From positions 1-50,973 of the forward strand of contig JAGCBH010000032.1 of assembly GCA_017652265.1 (NCBI GenBank): a stretch of DNA of 50,973 nt, given 5' to 3'. Each line of letters begins with the position of its first letter. Position 1 is the stretch's first letter. Position numbers and translations under genes: made by a program. The notes under the pieces were generated by a model, which did no database searches, was not told the origin of the DNA, and worked only from the letters and a program-made list of their open reading frames with translations. Source of the DNA: a bacterium (GTDB lineage: Bacteria; Cyanobacteriota; Vampirovibrionia; Gastranaerophilales; Gastranaerophilaceae). Below are positions 1 through 9,054 of this stretch, one piece after another.

Positions 1-3000
1 ATGGATCATAGCGTTTCTTTCCATAACAGGAGCATTCATAAACGAATCGGCATGTTGGAATGCATATTGGAATGTCTGGTTAATTGTTACCTGACCTGCA
101 GCCTGTGTTGCAACAGGTGTTGCTAAAACAGCAGGGTTAAAGTCTTCCGGTTGCGGTTGAGGTTGAGGATGAGGATTATCTCCACCGCCGCCAGGGGTAA
201 CACTAGGTCTGGTAATATCGAAATAACCTTTTTCATCATCGTGTACGTTATATGAAAGTTTGTATCTGTAAATAGGTGTATAGACATCTGTCTGGAATTC
301 ACTCATAGGTAAATCCGTAACAGAAGATCTTACGCTTCTAGCTAAACCTTCATCTGCAAACAGAATACTTAATTTATCTTTAGTTGTATCAGAGATTAAA
401 TTGATACCTGCAACATTAATCATACCCGTATGAGCACCATAACTGTCTGCAGTTAATCTGTCCATAGTTTCGTTAGCTAAATCCATATCCACGAACATAT
501 TAACATCGTTTGCAATTGTTAAAGATTTAAAGTTGTATGTATGAGCAATGTTATTAATAGTATTTAAGTTAGTATTACCCATAGTGACATTTGCACCATA
601 TAAATCATTGAATAAGTACATAGTACCGGTTCCGTCACCTGTTATATCTACTTTGTAATCATCCGAGCCTCTGACGTTGTCGTGGAAGTACATCTTACCG
701 GAATTAATTTGTTTAAGGGTAAGAGTTGCATCACCATCAACATATATTGCGTTATCGTCAACAACGCCTGCTGAATCTGTGTAGTTGTCTTTGATTTCGG
801 TTTCAGCGTTATCCGCAACAAGTGTCATGTCTTGATTAGTCCATATTGCTCCGCCTTGAGCTTCGCCGCTATCAGATTTTGCGTAGTTGCCTGTAAATGA
901 GCCTCTGATTTCGCCGAGATTACCTTCATTATAAATCGCTCCGCCACGGGCATTGGTCTCATCCTTTATGCCCGAAGCAAGAGCTATATTAGTAGTAAAA
1001 TCTCCAGTGATATCGCCGATTGTACCGTTTCCGTTATAAATTGCCCCGCCGAATGCAGTGCCGCTACCAGTAGCCGAGTTATTATTAAAATCACCTGTTA
1101 TATCACCGATTGTACCGTTTCCATTATAAATTGCCCCACCTATGCTAATGATGCCGTCAGCAGCAAAGTTATTAGCAAAATTACTCGTGATATAGCCTAT
1201 TGTTACTGTCGCCTCATCTTCGGCATAATTATAAATTGCTCCGCCAAAGGACTTTCCGCCCTTGCTTTGGGCATAGTTATCAATAAAATTGCCTGTGATA
1301 TTACCTATTGTTGCAGTTGCTTCATCTTTTGCATAATTATAAATTACCCCGCCATAGGCATCATCGCCTTTAGCATAATTACAAATAAAATAACCTGTGA
1401 TATTACCTATTGTTGAAGTTGAATTATCATCTGCATAATTAGAAATCGCTCCGCCAGAAGCACCTCCATTTTCGGATTCAGCATAGTTGTCGGCAAAAGT
1501 ACCATTAATATAACCTATAGAACTGCCATTATAAGTGCGTATAGCACCTCCGTTTGCGTTGCCTTCTTCGCTCTTAGCGTAGTTATACCAGAATGAACCA
1601 TTTATACCTTCTATTGTCCCTGTATTATATATAGCACCTCCGTTTGCGGAGTCTTCAACAGATCTGGCTTCGTTGACTGTATAGTCACCAGTGATAACAC
1701 CTATTGAACCGTGGTTAGAAATAGCTCCTCCATAGGTATATCCTGATTCAGATATTACATAGTTATTATTAAAATCACCTGAAATATTGCCGATAACAGC
1801 TCCGTCATAATTAAAAATAGCTCCGCCCAAAGAATACCCGTTTACGGCATTCGCACTGTTTTCTTCAAATTTTCCCGAAATATTGCCAATAGTTCCAAAA
1901 TTGGCAATTGCACCACCTTCCGAAAACCTGTCGGCGTTTTCAAGTGTTGTACTGTTACCTGTAAAATTACCGGTTATATCACCAATTATATTACTGTTAA
2001 CAATGGCTCCTCCGAAGGTATCACAGTTAGATGAATAAGCGTGGTTATAATTGAAATTACCGGTAATATTTCCGATAGTACCGCCATAGTTAAACATTAC
2101 TCCGCCATAAGCGTAGTAGCCGTTAGCTGACGATACTGTGATATTATTATCTGAAAAATTACCGTTTATATTTCCGATAGTACCGAAGTAGTTGTATATT
2201 GCTCCACCAAAAGCATCATAGCCTTTAGTTACGGTTATTGTGTTACCGGTGAAATTACCTTCAATGTCTCCTATTGTACCGGCATTATTAATAGCTCCTC
2301 CGTATGCGCTCTTATTCACGGCATTTGATATAAGTCTATTGTTAGTAAAATTACCCGTTATGTCGCCAATTTGAGATGTTGCAGTGAGGTTCATAATAGC
2401 TCCGCCGCCTATTGTGCCGGAAGAAGAAGTTATTGAATTGTTTGAGAAGTTGCCGATTATATCGCCAACTTTTCCGCCATGGTTGTCAATTGCTCCGCCT
2501 GTCCCCATTGACTTATTGTTTTCAAAATTAACATTAGTGAGGTTAACTTCAGCATTTGCGTTAGCTATGTAAATTGCACTTGTTGATGCATTTTTGAGGT
2601 CAACGTTATTGATATTTAATTCGGTTGCATTGGTAACTTCAAATCCTCCGTGGCTGTTGAGATTTATTGTTTCAGCATTACCGCCAGCAACACCGTTAAT
2701 TGTCATAGTGTTAGCGCCTGTTGTACCGAGATTTTCGGTTACGGTATAAGTTTCACCGTCAACAGTTGCATTAAATTCTCTTCCGTCGATATCTGACTGG
2801 TTAACAAGAGCTAAAGTATCACCCAGGGATGTATCTGTAGTACCGGCTTCTTGTATGTCGGTAATGGTTATACCTATGTAGTATTCGTCTACAACATTGA
2901 AATATCCGCTTGCAGATCCTGTTGATGTTGTGTGTTTTTGGTATGTGTCAGTCCAACTTGTTTGTTGTGCGATTTCGTCATAAGTTGTGGTTGTTGTGCC

Positions 3001-5505
3001 TTCAACAATTGTGTGTTCTGTAGTGAGTTCATCTGCCAAAGTTACGTATCCCGCTGAACTACCATACATTCCATAGCTTTGATAAACCTGAGCTTTGTCG
3101 CCATCTGCCCAATTTGCCAAATCCCCCACAATATTAATATCGCTGATATGAATTTCTTCACCGTTGCCATCGTGTTCAATAAAATTATCGGCAGTAGCAT
3201 CATCTACATTCAAATCAATTGCAATGTTAGCGTTATAAGTTGAGATATACATCGCTTCTAATGTCTGTATATTGTTATTTATCAAATCCAAAGTAACATC
3301 AGATATCCCAAGCTCTGGAGAACCATAAATTTCGTTGTTATATTCAATGGTTCCTGTTCCGTCACCCGTGAAAGTTAAACAATAGTCATTAGAACCGTTT
3401 ATGTAGTCGTCAATAATCCATTTACCGTTATTTACAGCTTTTATTTCTACAGTAGAACCATCTGCATATATAGCTTCATACTGTTTTGTTTCGCCGCCGT
3501 CAGTTGATATGTAGTTACCGCTTATTGTGTAAGTTTTGTTATCTGCAAGGAGGGTAAATCCTTTGCTACTCCAAATCGCACCGCCGTGAGCACTTTCGCC
3601 GTCAGTTGTCTGCGCATAGTTGTCGGTAAAGTTGCCTGCTATATGATTATCTATATTTACATTGACATAAATAGCCCCGCCAAATGCGTCACCGTTAGCA
3701 GATTTAGCATAGTTGCCGGAGAAGTCGCCTGAAATTTGATTTAAAGATGAATCAAGATAAATAGCCCCGCCAAATGCGTCACCGTCAGTAGCTTCAGCAT
3801 AGTTGCCTGTGAAGTCGCCGTTTATATTATCCATGTTATAGGAGCCGGAATCAGCGTAGTTATAGATTGCCCCGCCGTATGCGGAACTGTATTCAGATTT
3901 AGCATAGTTACCTGAGAAGTTACCTTTTATATCTCCATTAATGCCACCTTTATTATTAATGATTGCCCCGCCTTGTGCGGAACTGTATTCAGATTTAGCA
4001 TAGTTACATGAGAAGCTACCTGTTATATCTCCATCAATTAAGCCGGCGTTATAAATTGCCCCACCTGCAGCATAGCCAGTTGTTGATTCCGCATAGTTAC
4101 CTGAAAAATTAGCCGAAATACCTCCGATTGTACCCTCAGAGGTATTAAAAATAGCCCCGCCTAAAGCCTCCGATTCGGTAGATTCAGCATGGTTGCCTTC
4201 AAAACCAGCGGATCCGCTATAACCTATGTTGTTTATCGTGTGATTATTATAAATAGCCCCACCTTTTGCTTCAGAGGCAGTAGATTTTACATAGTTGTTT
4301 GTGAAAAAGCCGTTTAAATTCTCTATTGTTCCGACATCATTAGAAATAGCGCCGCCATAAGCGTTACCGTCAATAGATTCTGCATAGTTGCCGGAAAAAT
4401 TTGCGTCTGAATCAGTTATAGTACCATTATTATAAATCGCCCCACCGTAGCCACTTCCGTATCCGCCAGACGCCCAATAATCACCGATTACGTGGTTGTT
4501 TGTGAAATCACCTGAAATGGCACCGATAGTACCATTAGAATGGTTATATATAGCTCCCCCTAATGCGTTGCCATAGTTGAAGCTATCACCCGATTTAGCA
4601 GATGCATAGTTGTCTGAGAAAATTGCGTATAAACCAGTTATAGTACCATAGTTATAAATCGCACCGCCGTAGGCATTCTCGGAAGTTGATTCAGCATAGT
4701 TGCCGGTGAAACTTGCGTTTAAACCAGTTATAGTATTACTGTTATAAATCGCCCCGCCTGAGCTGTCGATACTATGGTTGTTAAAGAATGAACCTGAGAT
4801 GTGATTGATTGTACCATCATTATTATTAGCAATCGCTCCGCCACATCCTTCTGATATATTATTAATAAAATTACCGTTGATACTATTTATAGTGCCGGAA
4901 TTGGCAATTGCCCCGCCATCTCCCTGTGATACTGCGTTGGAAATGAAATTACCTGTAATATTTCCTATCTGGCCGTAGTTAATAATTGCGCCACCATAGC
5001 CTCCGCTAGTACTATAGTAGTTGTATATAAAATCACCAATGATATTACCAAGTGTCCCATTCTGCTCAATTGCGTGCCGTCCGCTATCATCGTTATTCAA
5101 CATGTCCCCCGTGATATTACCCATTTGGCCTGCATTATAAACATAATCCCCATTGGCATAAACTGTGTGATGGCCTGTGTGGTTTAAACCGGGGTTGTTG
5201 CCGTCGTTATAGACATTCGGTTGAGAGTCAACACCGGGTTTTATCTGAGCTTCGTAGTATTTGTCGCCTACTTTAATTGATCTTTCCGTTTCATCCGGTA
5301 CTTCAACCCATTCATAAGCGCTATCAATAGGCGCCTGCCCTTGTGCGTATAACTTATCAAGAGTAGGCGTTATGTCGTCTAATGTCAGGTCTTCTGCAAA
5401 AACTCCGCAACCCAATAGCGTTAAACTCAAAATTGCTGTTACCGACAATGTTTCAACGTATAATTTGTTGCTTCTCTTTACTTTTCTCAATAAGTTGTTA
5501 GCCAT
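1..5505 (-). CDS. Giant Pmp-like repeat surface protein (C-terminus off the left edge)
   Basis: Not in a database-recognisable form to me, but the reading frame is open from an ATG at 5505 (GAGGG ribosome site 6 nt upstream) through all 1835 codons to base 1. A basic N-terminus and hydrophobic stretch ending near residue 37 (..LLGCGVFA-ED) look like a signal peptide; LLGC could also be a weak lipobox. Residues ~171-645 and ~1003-1555 are two arrays of ~20-30-residue imperfect repeats of the form GGAIYN.GTIG.I.GNF..N, about 34 GGAI-type motifs in all. This GGA[ILV]/FxxN pair is the hallmark of chlamydial polymorphic membrane proteins, whose passenger is a beta-helix on the cell surface. A proline/glycine linker (bases ~145-215) follows, as before an autotransporter barrel, which would lie outside the window. 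Role inferred: adhesin. Confidence 0.8.
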   Translation of the reverse strand, partial: MANNLLRKVKRSNKLYVETLSVTAILSLTLLGCGVFAEDLTLDDITPTLDKLYAQGQAPIDSAYEWVEVPDETERSIKVGDKYYEAQIKPGVDSQPNVYNDGNNPGLNHTGHHTVYANGDYVYNAGQMGNITGDMLNNDDSGRHAIEQNGTLGNIIGDFIYNYYSTSGGYGGAIINYGQIGNITGNFISNAVSQGDGGAIANSGTINSINGNFINNISEGCGGAIANNNDGTINHISGSFFNNHSIDSSGGAIYNSNTITGLNASFTGNYAESTSENAYGGAIYNYGTITGLYAIFSDNYASAKSGDSFNYGNALGGAIYNHSNGTIGAISGDFTNNHVIGDYWASGGYGSGYGGAIYNNGTITDSDANFSGNYAESIDGNAYGGAISNDVGTIENLNGFFTNNYVKSTASEAKGGAIYNNHTINNIGYSGSAGFEGNHAESTESEALGGAIFNTSEGTIGGISANFSGNYAESTTGYAAGGAIYNAGLIDGDITGSFSCNYAKSEYSSAQGGAIINNKGGINGDIKGNFSGNYAKSEYSSAYGGAIYNYADSGSYNMDNINGDFTGNYAEATDGDAFGGAIYLDSSLNQISGDFSGNYAKSANGDAFGGAIYVNVNIDNHIAGNFTDNYAQTTDGESAHGGAIWSSKGFTLLADNKTYTISGNYISTDGGETKQYEAIYADGSTVEIKAVNNGKWIIDDYINGSNDYCLTFTGDGTGTIEYNNEIYGSPELGISDVTLDLINNNIQTLEAMYISTYNANIAIDLNVDDATADNFIEHDGNGEEIHISDINIVGDLANWADGDKAQVYQSYGMYGSSAGYVTLADELTTEHTIVEGTTTTTYDEIAQQTSWTDTYQKHTTSTGSASGYFNVVDEYYIGITITDIQEAGTTDTSLGDTLALVNQSDIDGREFNATVDGETYTVTENLGTTGANTMTINGVAGGNAETINLNSHGGFEVTNATELNINNVDLKNASTSAIYIANANAEVNLTNVNFENNKSMGTGGAIDNHGGKVGDIIGNFSNNSITSSSGTIGGGAIMNLTATSQIGDITGNFTNNRLISNAVNKSAYGGAINNAGTIGDIEGNFTGNTITVTKGYDAFGGAIYNYFGTIGNINGNFSDNNITVSSANGYYAYGGVMFNYGGTIGNITGNFNYNHAYSSNCDTFGGAIVNSNIIGDITGNFTGNSTTLENADRFSEGGAIANFGTIGNISGKFEENSANAVNGYSLGGAIFNYDGAVIGNISGDFNNNYVISESGYTYGGAISNHGSIGVITGDYTVNEARSVEDSANGGAIYNTGTIEGINGSFWYNYAKSEEGNANGGAIRTYNGSSIGYINGTFADNYAESENGGASGGAISNYADDNSTSTIGNITGYFICNYAKGDDAYGGVIYNYAKDEATATIGNITGNFIDNYAQSKGGKSFGGAIYNYAEDEATVTIGYITSNFANNFAADGIISIGGAIYNGNGTIGDITGDFNNNSATGSGTAFGGAIYNGNGTIGDITGDFTTNIALASGIKDETNARGGAIYNEGNLGEIRGSFTGNYAKSDSGEAQGGAIWTNQDMTLVADNAETEIKDNYTDSAGVVDDNAIYVDGDATLTLKQINSGKMYFHDNVRGSDDYKVDITGDGTGTMYLFNDLYGANVTMGNTNLNTINNIAHTYNFKSLTIANDVNMFVDMDLANETMDRLTADSYGAHTGMINVAGINLISDTTKDKLSILFADEGLARSVRSSVTDLPMSEFQTDVYTPIYRYKLSYNVHDDEKGYFDITRPSVTPGGGGDNPHPQPQPQPEDFNPAVLATPVATQAAGQVTINQTFQYAFQHADSFMNAPVMERNAMIH
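840..2499 (-). repeat. Pmp-type repeat block 2 of the giant surface protein
   Basis: Encodes residues ~1003-1555. About 18 GGAI-type motifs; many units read GTIGNITGNF. It ends with GGAIWTNQDMTLVADN, which parallels the GGAIWSSKGFTLLADN end of block 1, so the two blocks share an ending as well as the repeat. The block is preceded by a Pmp-poor spacer of ~350 residues. Confidence 0.8.
3571..4995 (-). repeat. Pmp-type repeat block 1 of the giant surface protein
   Basis: Encodes residues ~171-645. About 16 GGAI motifs, most followed 12-20 residues later by F-x-x-N. Spacers such as NYAKS or NYAES separate units. Unit length varies, so this is a protein-level repeat rather than a perfect DNA repeat. 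The block ends at GGAIWSS followed by an ADNKTYTISGNY segment. Confidence 0.8.
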
Positions 5506-5797
5506 TTCAACCCTCGCTTATTCTATACATATTATATAAAAAGTATATAATACTTCCTTTTATTATTATGCCCGGTTTTTGAGATTTTATAACCCTACTT
5601 TTGAAAAAAAGGTATTTACACTAAACCTCATGTTGTATATCGGCACGAATTGACAATAACTTTAGCGATTATAAATTTTTGTAACAATTTTTTTTATACT
5701 GTTATGTAGTGTATTTTTTAGTATTTTAGGTGTTCTTGATATAATATTTTTTCGGTTTATAATTGTGATTATTGATTAGTTTTAAAGGGGATATCTT
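5506..5797. promoter_or_regulatory. Divergent promoter region between the giant surface protein and the TPR gene
   Basis: This 292-base AT-rich gap separates divergently transcribed genes. A TATAAT on the minus strand (5536-5531) sits ~25 nt before the surface-protein start. A 15-bp inverted repeat AAGTAT-ATA-ATACTT (5541-5555) lies directly upstream of it. On the plus strand GATATAAT near 5738 could serve the TPR gene. I see no ORF or clear RNA gene in the remainder. Confidence 0.4.
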
Positions 5798-7207
5798 ATG
5801 AGTGTACAATTGGCGGAACAATACGAAGAAAATGAGCAGTATGAACTTGCGCTTGAGGAATATAAAAAAGCGTATAAGTCAAATCCAAAGAATGCGGAAG
5901 TGCTTGAACGTCTTGGACATATAAGTTCAATTCTGGGAAAAAAAGATGATGCTGCAGAATACTATTCAAAGATTCTTGAAATTGATCCGACAAACGTAAT
6001 GGTTTATGAACAGCTTTGCGACATTTACTACTCAACCGATAAATATAAATACTACACTTACAGAGGTAATATTAAAAATTTAAATCAGCAGTACGAATAT
6101 GCGATTAATGACTATCATAAAGCGATTACACATACTGATAACGAAGAACAGATACTTATGGCCCGCTTTGCCTGTGCGGGATTATATCAAGCATTGGGAA
6201 ATAACAATAAAGCTATTGAAGAATATCTGAAAATTCTTGATCAGCAGAAACAAAATGAGGCTGCGTACCTTAAACTTGCAGACATTTATGTTAAAGAAAA
6301 TATTTTGGCGGCAGGAATTTCCACGTTAGAGCAGGCTTTGTCATACGGGATTACAAATCCGATAGTTGTTGAGGCATTAGCGGAACTTTACCTTAAAAAC
6401 AGTGATTATGAAAAGGCTATGGAAGTAACCAAGAGTGATTTGATGAAAATTAAATGCTTACTTCAGCTTGAAAGACTTGGAGAGGCAAAAGATTGTCTTG
6501 AGAAAGCGGAAAAAGAATATAAAAATACTCCTCAATTTATGATTTTAAAAGCGCAGGTTGCTTTTATGGAAAAAGATTATGATCAGGCGTTTGAATATAT
6601 TGAAAAATTTAACGAACTGGAGAAAAATTCACCACTTTACTACCAGATGAGAGCGTTGATTTATGAAGAAAAAGGTGATGAGTTTAATGAACTTCTTTCC
6701 TGGGCAAAATATCACATATTGAAGCACGAACCTGATATTGCGCAAAATGAATATCTGCAGGCACACGCAATTAATCCTGATAATCTTGATGTTGTGAACG
6801 CTTTGGCGATTATGTACGAAAATGCAAACGATAAGACTCATGCGATGGAGTTTTATGAAAAAATAGCAAAACTTGATAAAAATGATAAATCCGTTCTCAT
6901 AAAACTTGCCGATTTCAGAGGGGACATCGGTGATTATTCGGCTCAGTATGATTATCTTAAAATGCTGCTGGAAAATGATCCTAAAAATGCAGAGGGACTG
7001 AAGAAAATGGGTAAGTGCTGCGAAAAGATGAAAAATTATCCTGATGCGGTTGAATATTACAACAAGTTTATAAAATACAGTCACGATTTGACGGAATGTA
7101 ATGTGATTTCCGATAAAGTGAAAAAATTATCCGGCATGAAATCCGAAATGGATTCATCTGAAGGTTTACTGGATAAGATAATGAAATTCTTCAACAAAGA
7201 AAGCTAA
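5798..7207 (+). CDS. Tetratricopeptide repeat protein
   Basis: A 469-residue protein built almost wholly of ~10-11 TPR units with no catalytic domain. The N-terminal units are clear: residues 4-37 (..YELALEEYKKAYKSNP) and 38-71 (..DDAAEYYSKILEIDP), with further good units at ~135-175 and ~345-430. The central part is more divergent. TPR arrays are helical scaffolds for protein binding; the partner cannot be told from sequence. There is no signal peptide, so it is probably cytoplasmic. The ATG has AAAGGGG 8 nt upstream. Its stop overlaps the stop of the convergent PurD-like gene by 4 nt. Confidence 0.85.
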   Translation: MSVQLAEQYEENEQYELALEEYKKAYKSNPKNAEVLERLGHISSILGKKDDAAEYYSKILEIDPTNVMVYEQLCDIYYSTDKYKYYTYRGNIKNLNQQYEYAINDYHKAITHTDNEEQILMARFACAGLYQALGNNNKAIEEYLKILDQQKQNEAAYLKLADIYVKENILAAGISTLEQALSYGITNPIVVEALAELYLKNSDYEKAMEVTKSDLMKIKCLLQLERLGEAKDCLEKAEKEYKNTPQFMILKAQVAFMEKDYDQAFEYIEKFNELEKNSPLYYQMRALIYEEKGDEFNELLSWAKYHILKHEPDIAQNEYLQAHAINPDNLDVVNALAIMYENANDKTHAMEFYEKIAKLDKNDKSVLIKLADFRGDIGDYSAQYDYLKMLLENDPKNAEGLKKMGKCCEKMKNYPDAVEYYNKFIKYSHDLTECNVISDKVKKLSGMKSEMDSSEGLLDKIMKFFNKES

Positions 7208-8448
7208 TAAACTTTTGTCAGCAGTAAATCTTTGCGGAATTTTATTCCGTTTGAAGACAGAGTATCAATGTCTTCATACAGTTTTTGTTTAGCTGTAGTA
7301 ATTGTTCTGCCCTCAGCCCATATTGTACCTATAAATCCTTTTTTCGTAATGTATTTGTTGTTAAAATTCTTGGTGCAAAAATCAATATTATCGGGATTTA
7401 AAAGGCTTTCTGTCCAGTTAATATCTTTTTCTGACGAATTGGAAAACATACCCAAAGAGATTATTGCGTTGTCTTTTGTATTAACAACATCATAGTCGTC
7501 GGTGAAAGATCCTATTGCGCAGGCTTCAAACAATGATATTAAATTCTCATCTAGTACATTGAGCAAAACCGGTGCGTCAGCAGAAACTATACCGGGATGT
7601 ATATCGGTGATAAATAATTCGTCATTTTTCAAAACTCCGCAAATTCCGGCGATTCCGACATAGGAACAGTTACTTTTTTCAAAATCTGAAGATAATTTTT
7701 CCCATACATCATAAACCATATAATTTTCAATGTCCTGAGTGATTTTTAAATCAGGTGTAAATGCGGCAGAACCGGGAGTTAAAAATCCGCCTTCAACATC
7801 ATCAGAAAATTTTTCTGTTGATAATGTTGCAATCGGTATTGCCGAAACGCCGTCAGTTATAATGTATGTTGTGAAATTATGCCCTGAAATATATTCATCA
7901 AGGATGACTTTCTCTTCGCCCCTGAAAAATAAATCGTTTATGGCAATGTTGCCGACTGAAAGTGTCGGGCATGCGAATAAATCGTCTTCAGTTGTGATTT
8001 CCGGGGAACTTATGATTACGGGCAAGTTTGTTTTTTTAAGGTAATCGTTTGCTGACGTTTGTTTATCAAAAATTCCGAATTGCGGGATTTTTACTTTTAA
8101 TTTGTATAGTAACTTTTTCAGACATGATTTATCTGCTAATTGTTTTGCGCATTTCAATTCGGGAGCAAAAATTAGCTGTCCGTTTGCGTTAAAAATTCCG
8201 GCAATATCTGATTTTAATGCTTTTTGTGAAAAAACTGCGGTCAAATTAACATCGTTAGTAATTGCGAATTTCAGTAATTCTTCTGCCGCATCTTCCCTTA
8301 TATCAACAAATTCAATGTTGTCAGGTGCATTCAAAATTTTGTATGTTGAATAAATTTTGCCTACATTACTGTATTTAGCGATAATTTTTGCAAATACCGA
8401 TACAGTACTTGAATTTCCTATAACTAATATATTTTTCTTACTTTCCAT
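7204..8448 (-). CDS. Degenerate PurD-like (GAR synthetase family) protein
   Basis: At 414 residues it matches phosphoribosylamine-glycine ligase (PurD) in length and order. The N-terminus is a Rossmann-type strand (KNILVIGNSSTVSVFAKII). A DEYISGHNFTTYIITDG stretch equals the PurD 'EEFLDGEEASFI..VDG' segment, and the C-terminus (EGRTITTAKQKLYEDI..FRKDL) matches the PurD end. Key residues are lost: the Gly-rich ATP loop is absent, TGGMG reads EGGFLTPG, and the metal-binding EFNxRFGDPE reads ITDIHPGIVSADA. It probably does not make GAR. Ligand binding or a structural role is possible. The ATG is only ~8 nt from a TATAAT (8461-8456), suggesting a very short leader. Confidence 0.7.
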   Translation of the reverse strand: MESKKNILVIGNSSTVSVFAKIIAKYSNVGKIYSTYKILNAPDNIEFVDIREDAAEELLKFAITNDVNLTAVFSQKALKSDIAGIFNANGQLIFAPELKCAKQLADKSCLKKLLYKLKVKIPQFGIFDKQTSANDYLKKTNLPVIISSPEITTEDDLFACPTLSVGNIAINDLFFRGEEKVILDEYISGHNFTTYIITDGVSAIPIATLSTEKFSDDVEGGFLTPGSAAFTPDLKITQDIENYMVYDVWEKLSSDFEKSNCSYVGIAGICGVLKNDELFITDIHPGIVSADAPVLLNVLDENLISLFEACAIGSFTDDYDVVNTKDNAIISLGMFSNSSEKDINWTESLLNPDNIDFCTKNFNNKYITKKGFIGTIWAEGRTITTAKQKLYEDIDTLSSNGIKFRKDLLLTKVY

Positions 8449-8473
8449 AAGCTACATTATACTACATAAAATG

Positions 8474-8486
8474 AACGAAATTCGTT
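8474..8486. promoter_or_regulatory. Palindrome AACGAA-A-TTCGTT, candidate operator
   Basis: A perfect 6-bp inverted repeat around one base, lying between the divergent PurD-like gene and the 79-residue ORF, just upstream of the minus-strand TATAAT at 8461-8456. It differs at only two positions from the palindrome at 45585-45597 before nrdD. The regulator is unknown. Confidence 0.3.
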
Positions 8487-8569
8487 AAGAAATATTAAAT
8501 TTTTAAGTATTTGATGATATAATAATGACAAAATAATATTTCTCATTAAATATATTTCAGTGAGGTTAT

Positions 8570-8809
8570 ATGGCAGGTATAGTAAGTTTATTATCACAGG
8601 TTTTTGCGCCCATACAACAGCCGGCAGTTTCTCCGGTTCATGTGAGAACACGTTCTCCGTACGATAACAATCCGTTTGTAAATTATAACGGAAATTCTTA
8701 TACTGCGGAAAAATACGGAAAAAATCGTCCTGTAAAAGGCGGTTATTTCGCGGGATATTACAACGGAAAACAAAATATTGTCGGCCAAAGACTTTTTGTG
8801 GAAGTGTAA
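8570..8809 (+). CDS. Small uncharacterised protein, 79 residues
   Basis: I do not recognise this protein. The ATG has GTGAGG 5 nt upstream and TGATATAAT ~50 nt upstream, both of which support expression. It has a short hydrophobic start (MAGIVSLLSQVFAPI), a proline/serine stretch, then a Tyr/Gly/Asn-rich part (NYNGNSYTAEKYGKNRPVKGGYFAGYYNGK) ending in QNIVGQRLFVEV. No cysteine, no clear signal peptidase site, no membrane helix. It is divergent from the PurD-like gene and followed by a structured intergenic stretch. Antisense ORFs over the same bases lack ribosome sites. Confidence 0.6.
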   Translation: MAGIVSLLSQVFAPIQQPAVSPVHVRTRSPYDNNPFVNYNGNSYTAEKYGKNRPVKGGYFAGYYNGKQNIVGQRLFVEV

Positions 8810-8829
8810 AAATATAAAAGCCGATTACA

Positions 8830-9045
8830 GATGATATTTTGTTACCTGCTAGGCTCGCAGGTGGGTGAATGTCGCAGAATATCCGTTTCCCACTGGCGAT
8901 TTTTAAATCGGTGGGTATACTTCACTTCCGACGGACTTAATTCTCCCGTTATAAAAAATGTAGGAACAAAATTGACATCCGCAACCGGCAAGTGTATTTT
9001 AACATATTTGCTATATGTATTCAAGTCCCTATAAGTGCGCTTTTG
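8830..9045. ncRNA. Candidate structured RNA in a convergent gap
   Basis: The stretch between two convergent genes is visibly more GC-rich than neighbouring gaps and holds inverted repeats. These are CCTGC-7-GCAGG at ~8847-8863, and a hairpin CCCAC...GTGGG around CGATT/AATCG at ~8891-8917, itself flanked by GTGAA/TTCAC and GTCG/CGAC pairs. No convincing protein frame covers it; short ORFs on both strands lack ribosome sites. It is not tmRNA, SRP RNA or RNase P by motif. A 6S-like RNA is conceivable, but I cannot establish the family or strand. Confidence 0.35.
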
Positions 9046-9054
9046 CAAATAAAT

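Noticed and set aside
2384-2572. 62-residue plus-strand ORF inside the giant surface protein
   Set aside because: It lies antisense within an unbroken 1835-codon frame, has no ribosome site and no recognisable content.
840-4995. CRISPR-like or DNA tandem repeat array
   Set aside because: Repeats are degenerate at DNA level, vary in length, are in frame and encode a consistent protein motif; no spacer pattern.
8831-9048. Two opposite-strand short ORFs of 67 and 68 residues
   Set aside because: Neither has a ribosome site or sensible composition; the inverted repeats fit a structured RNA better.
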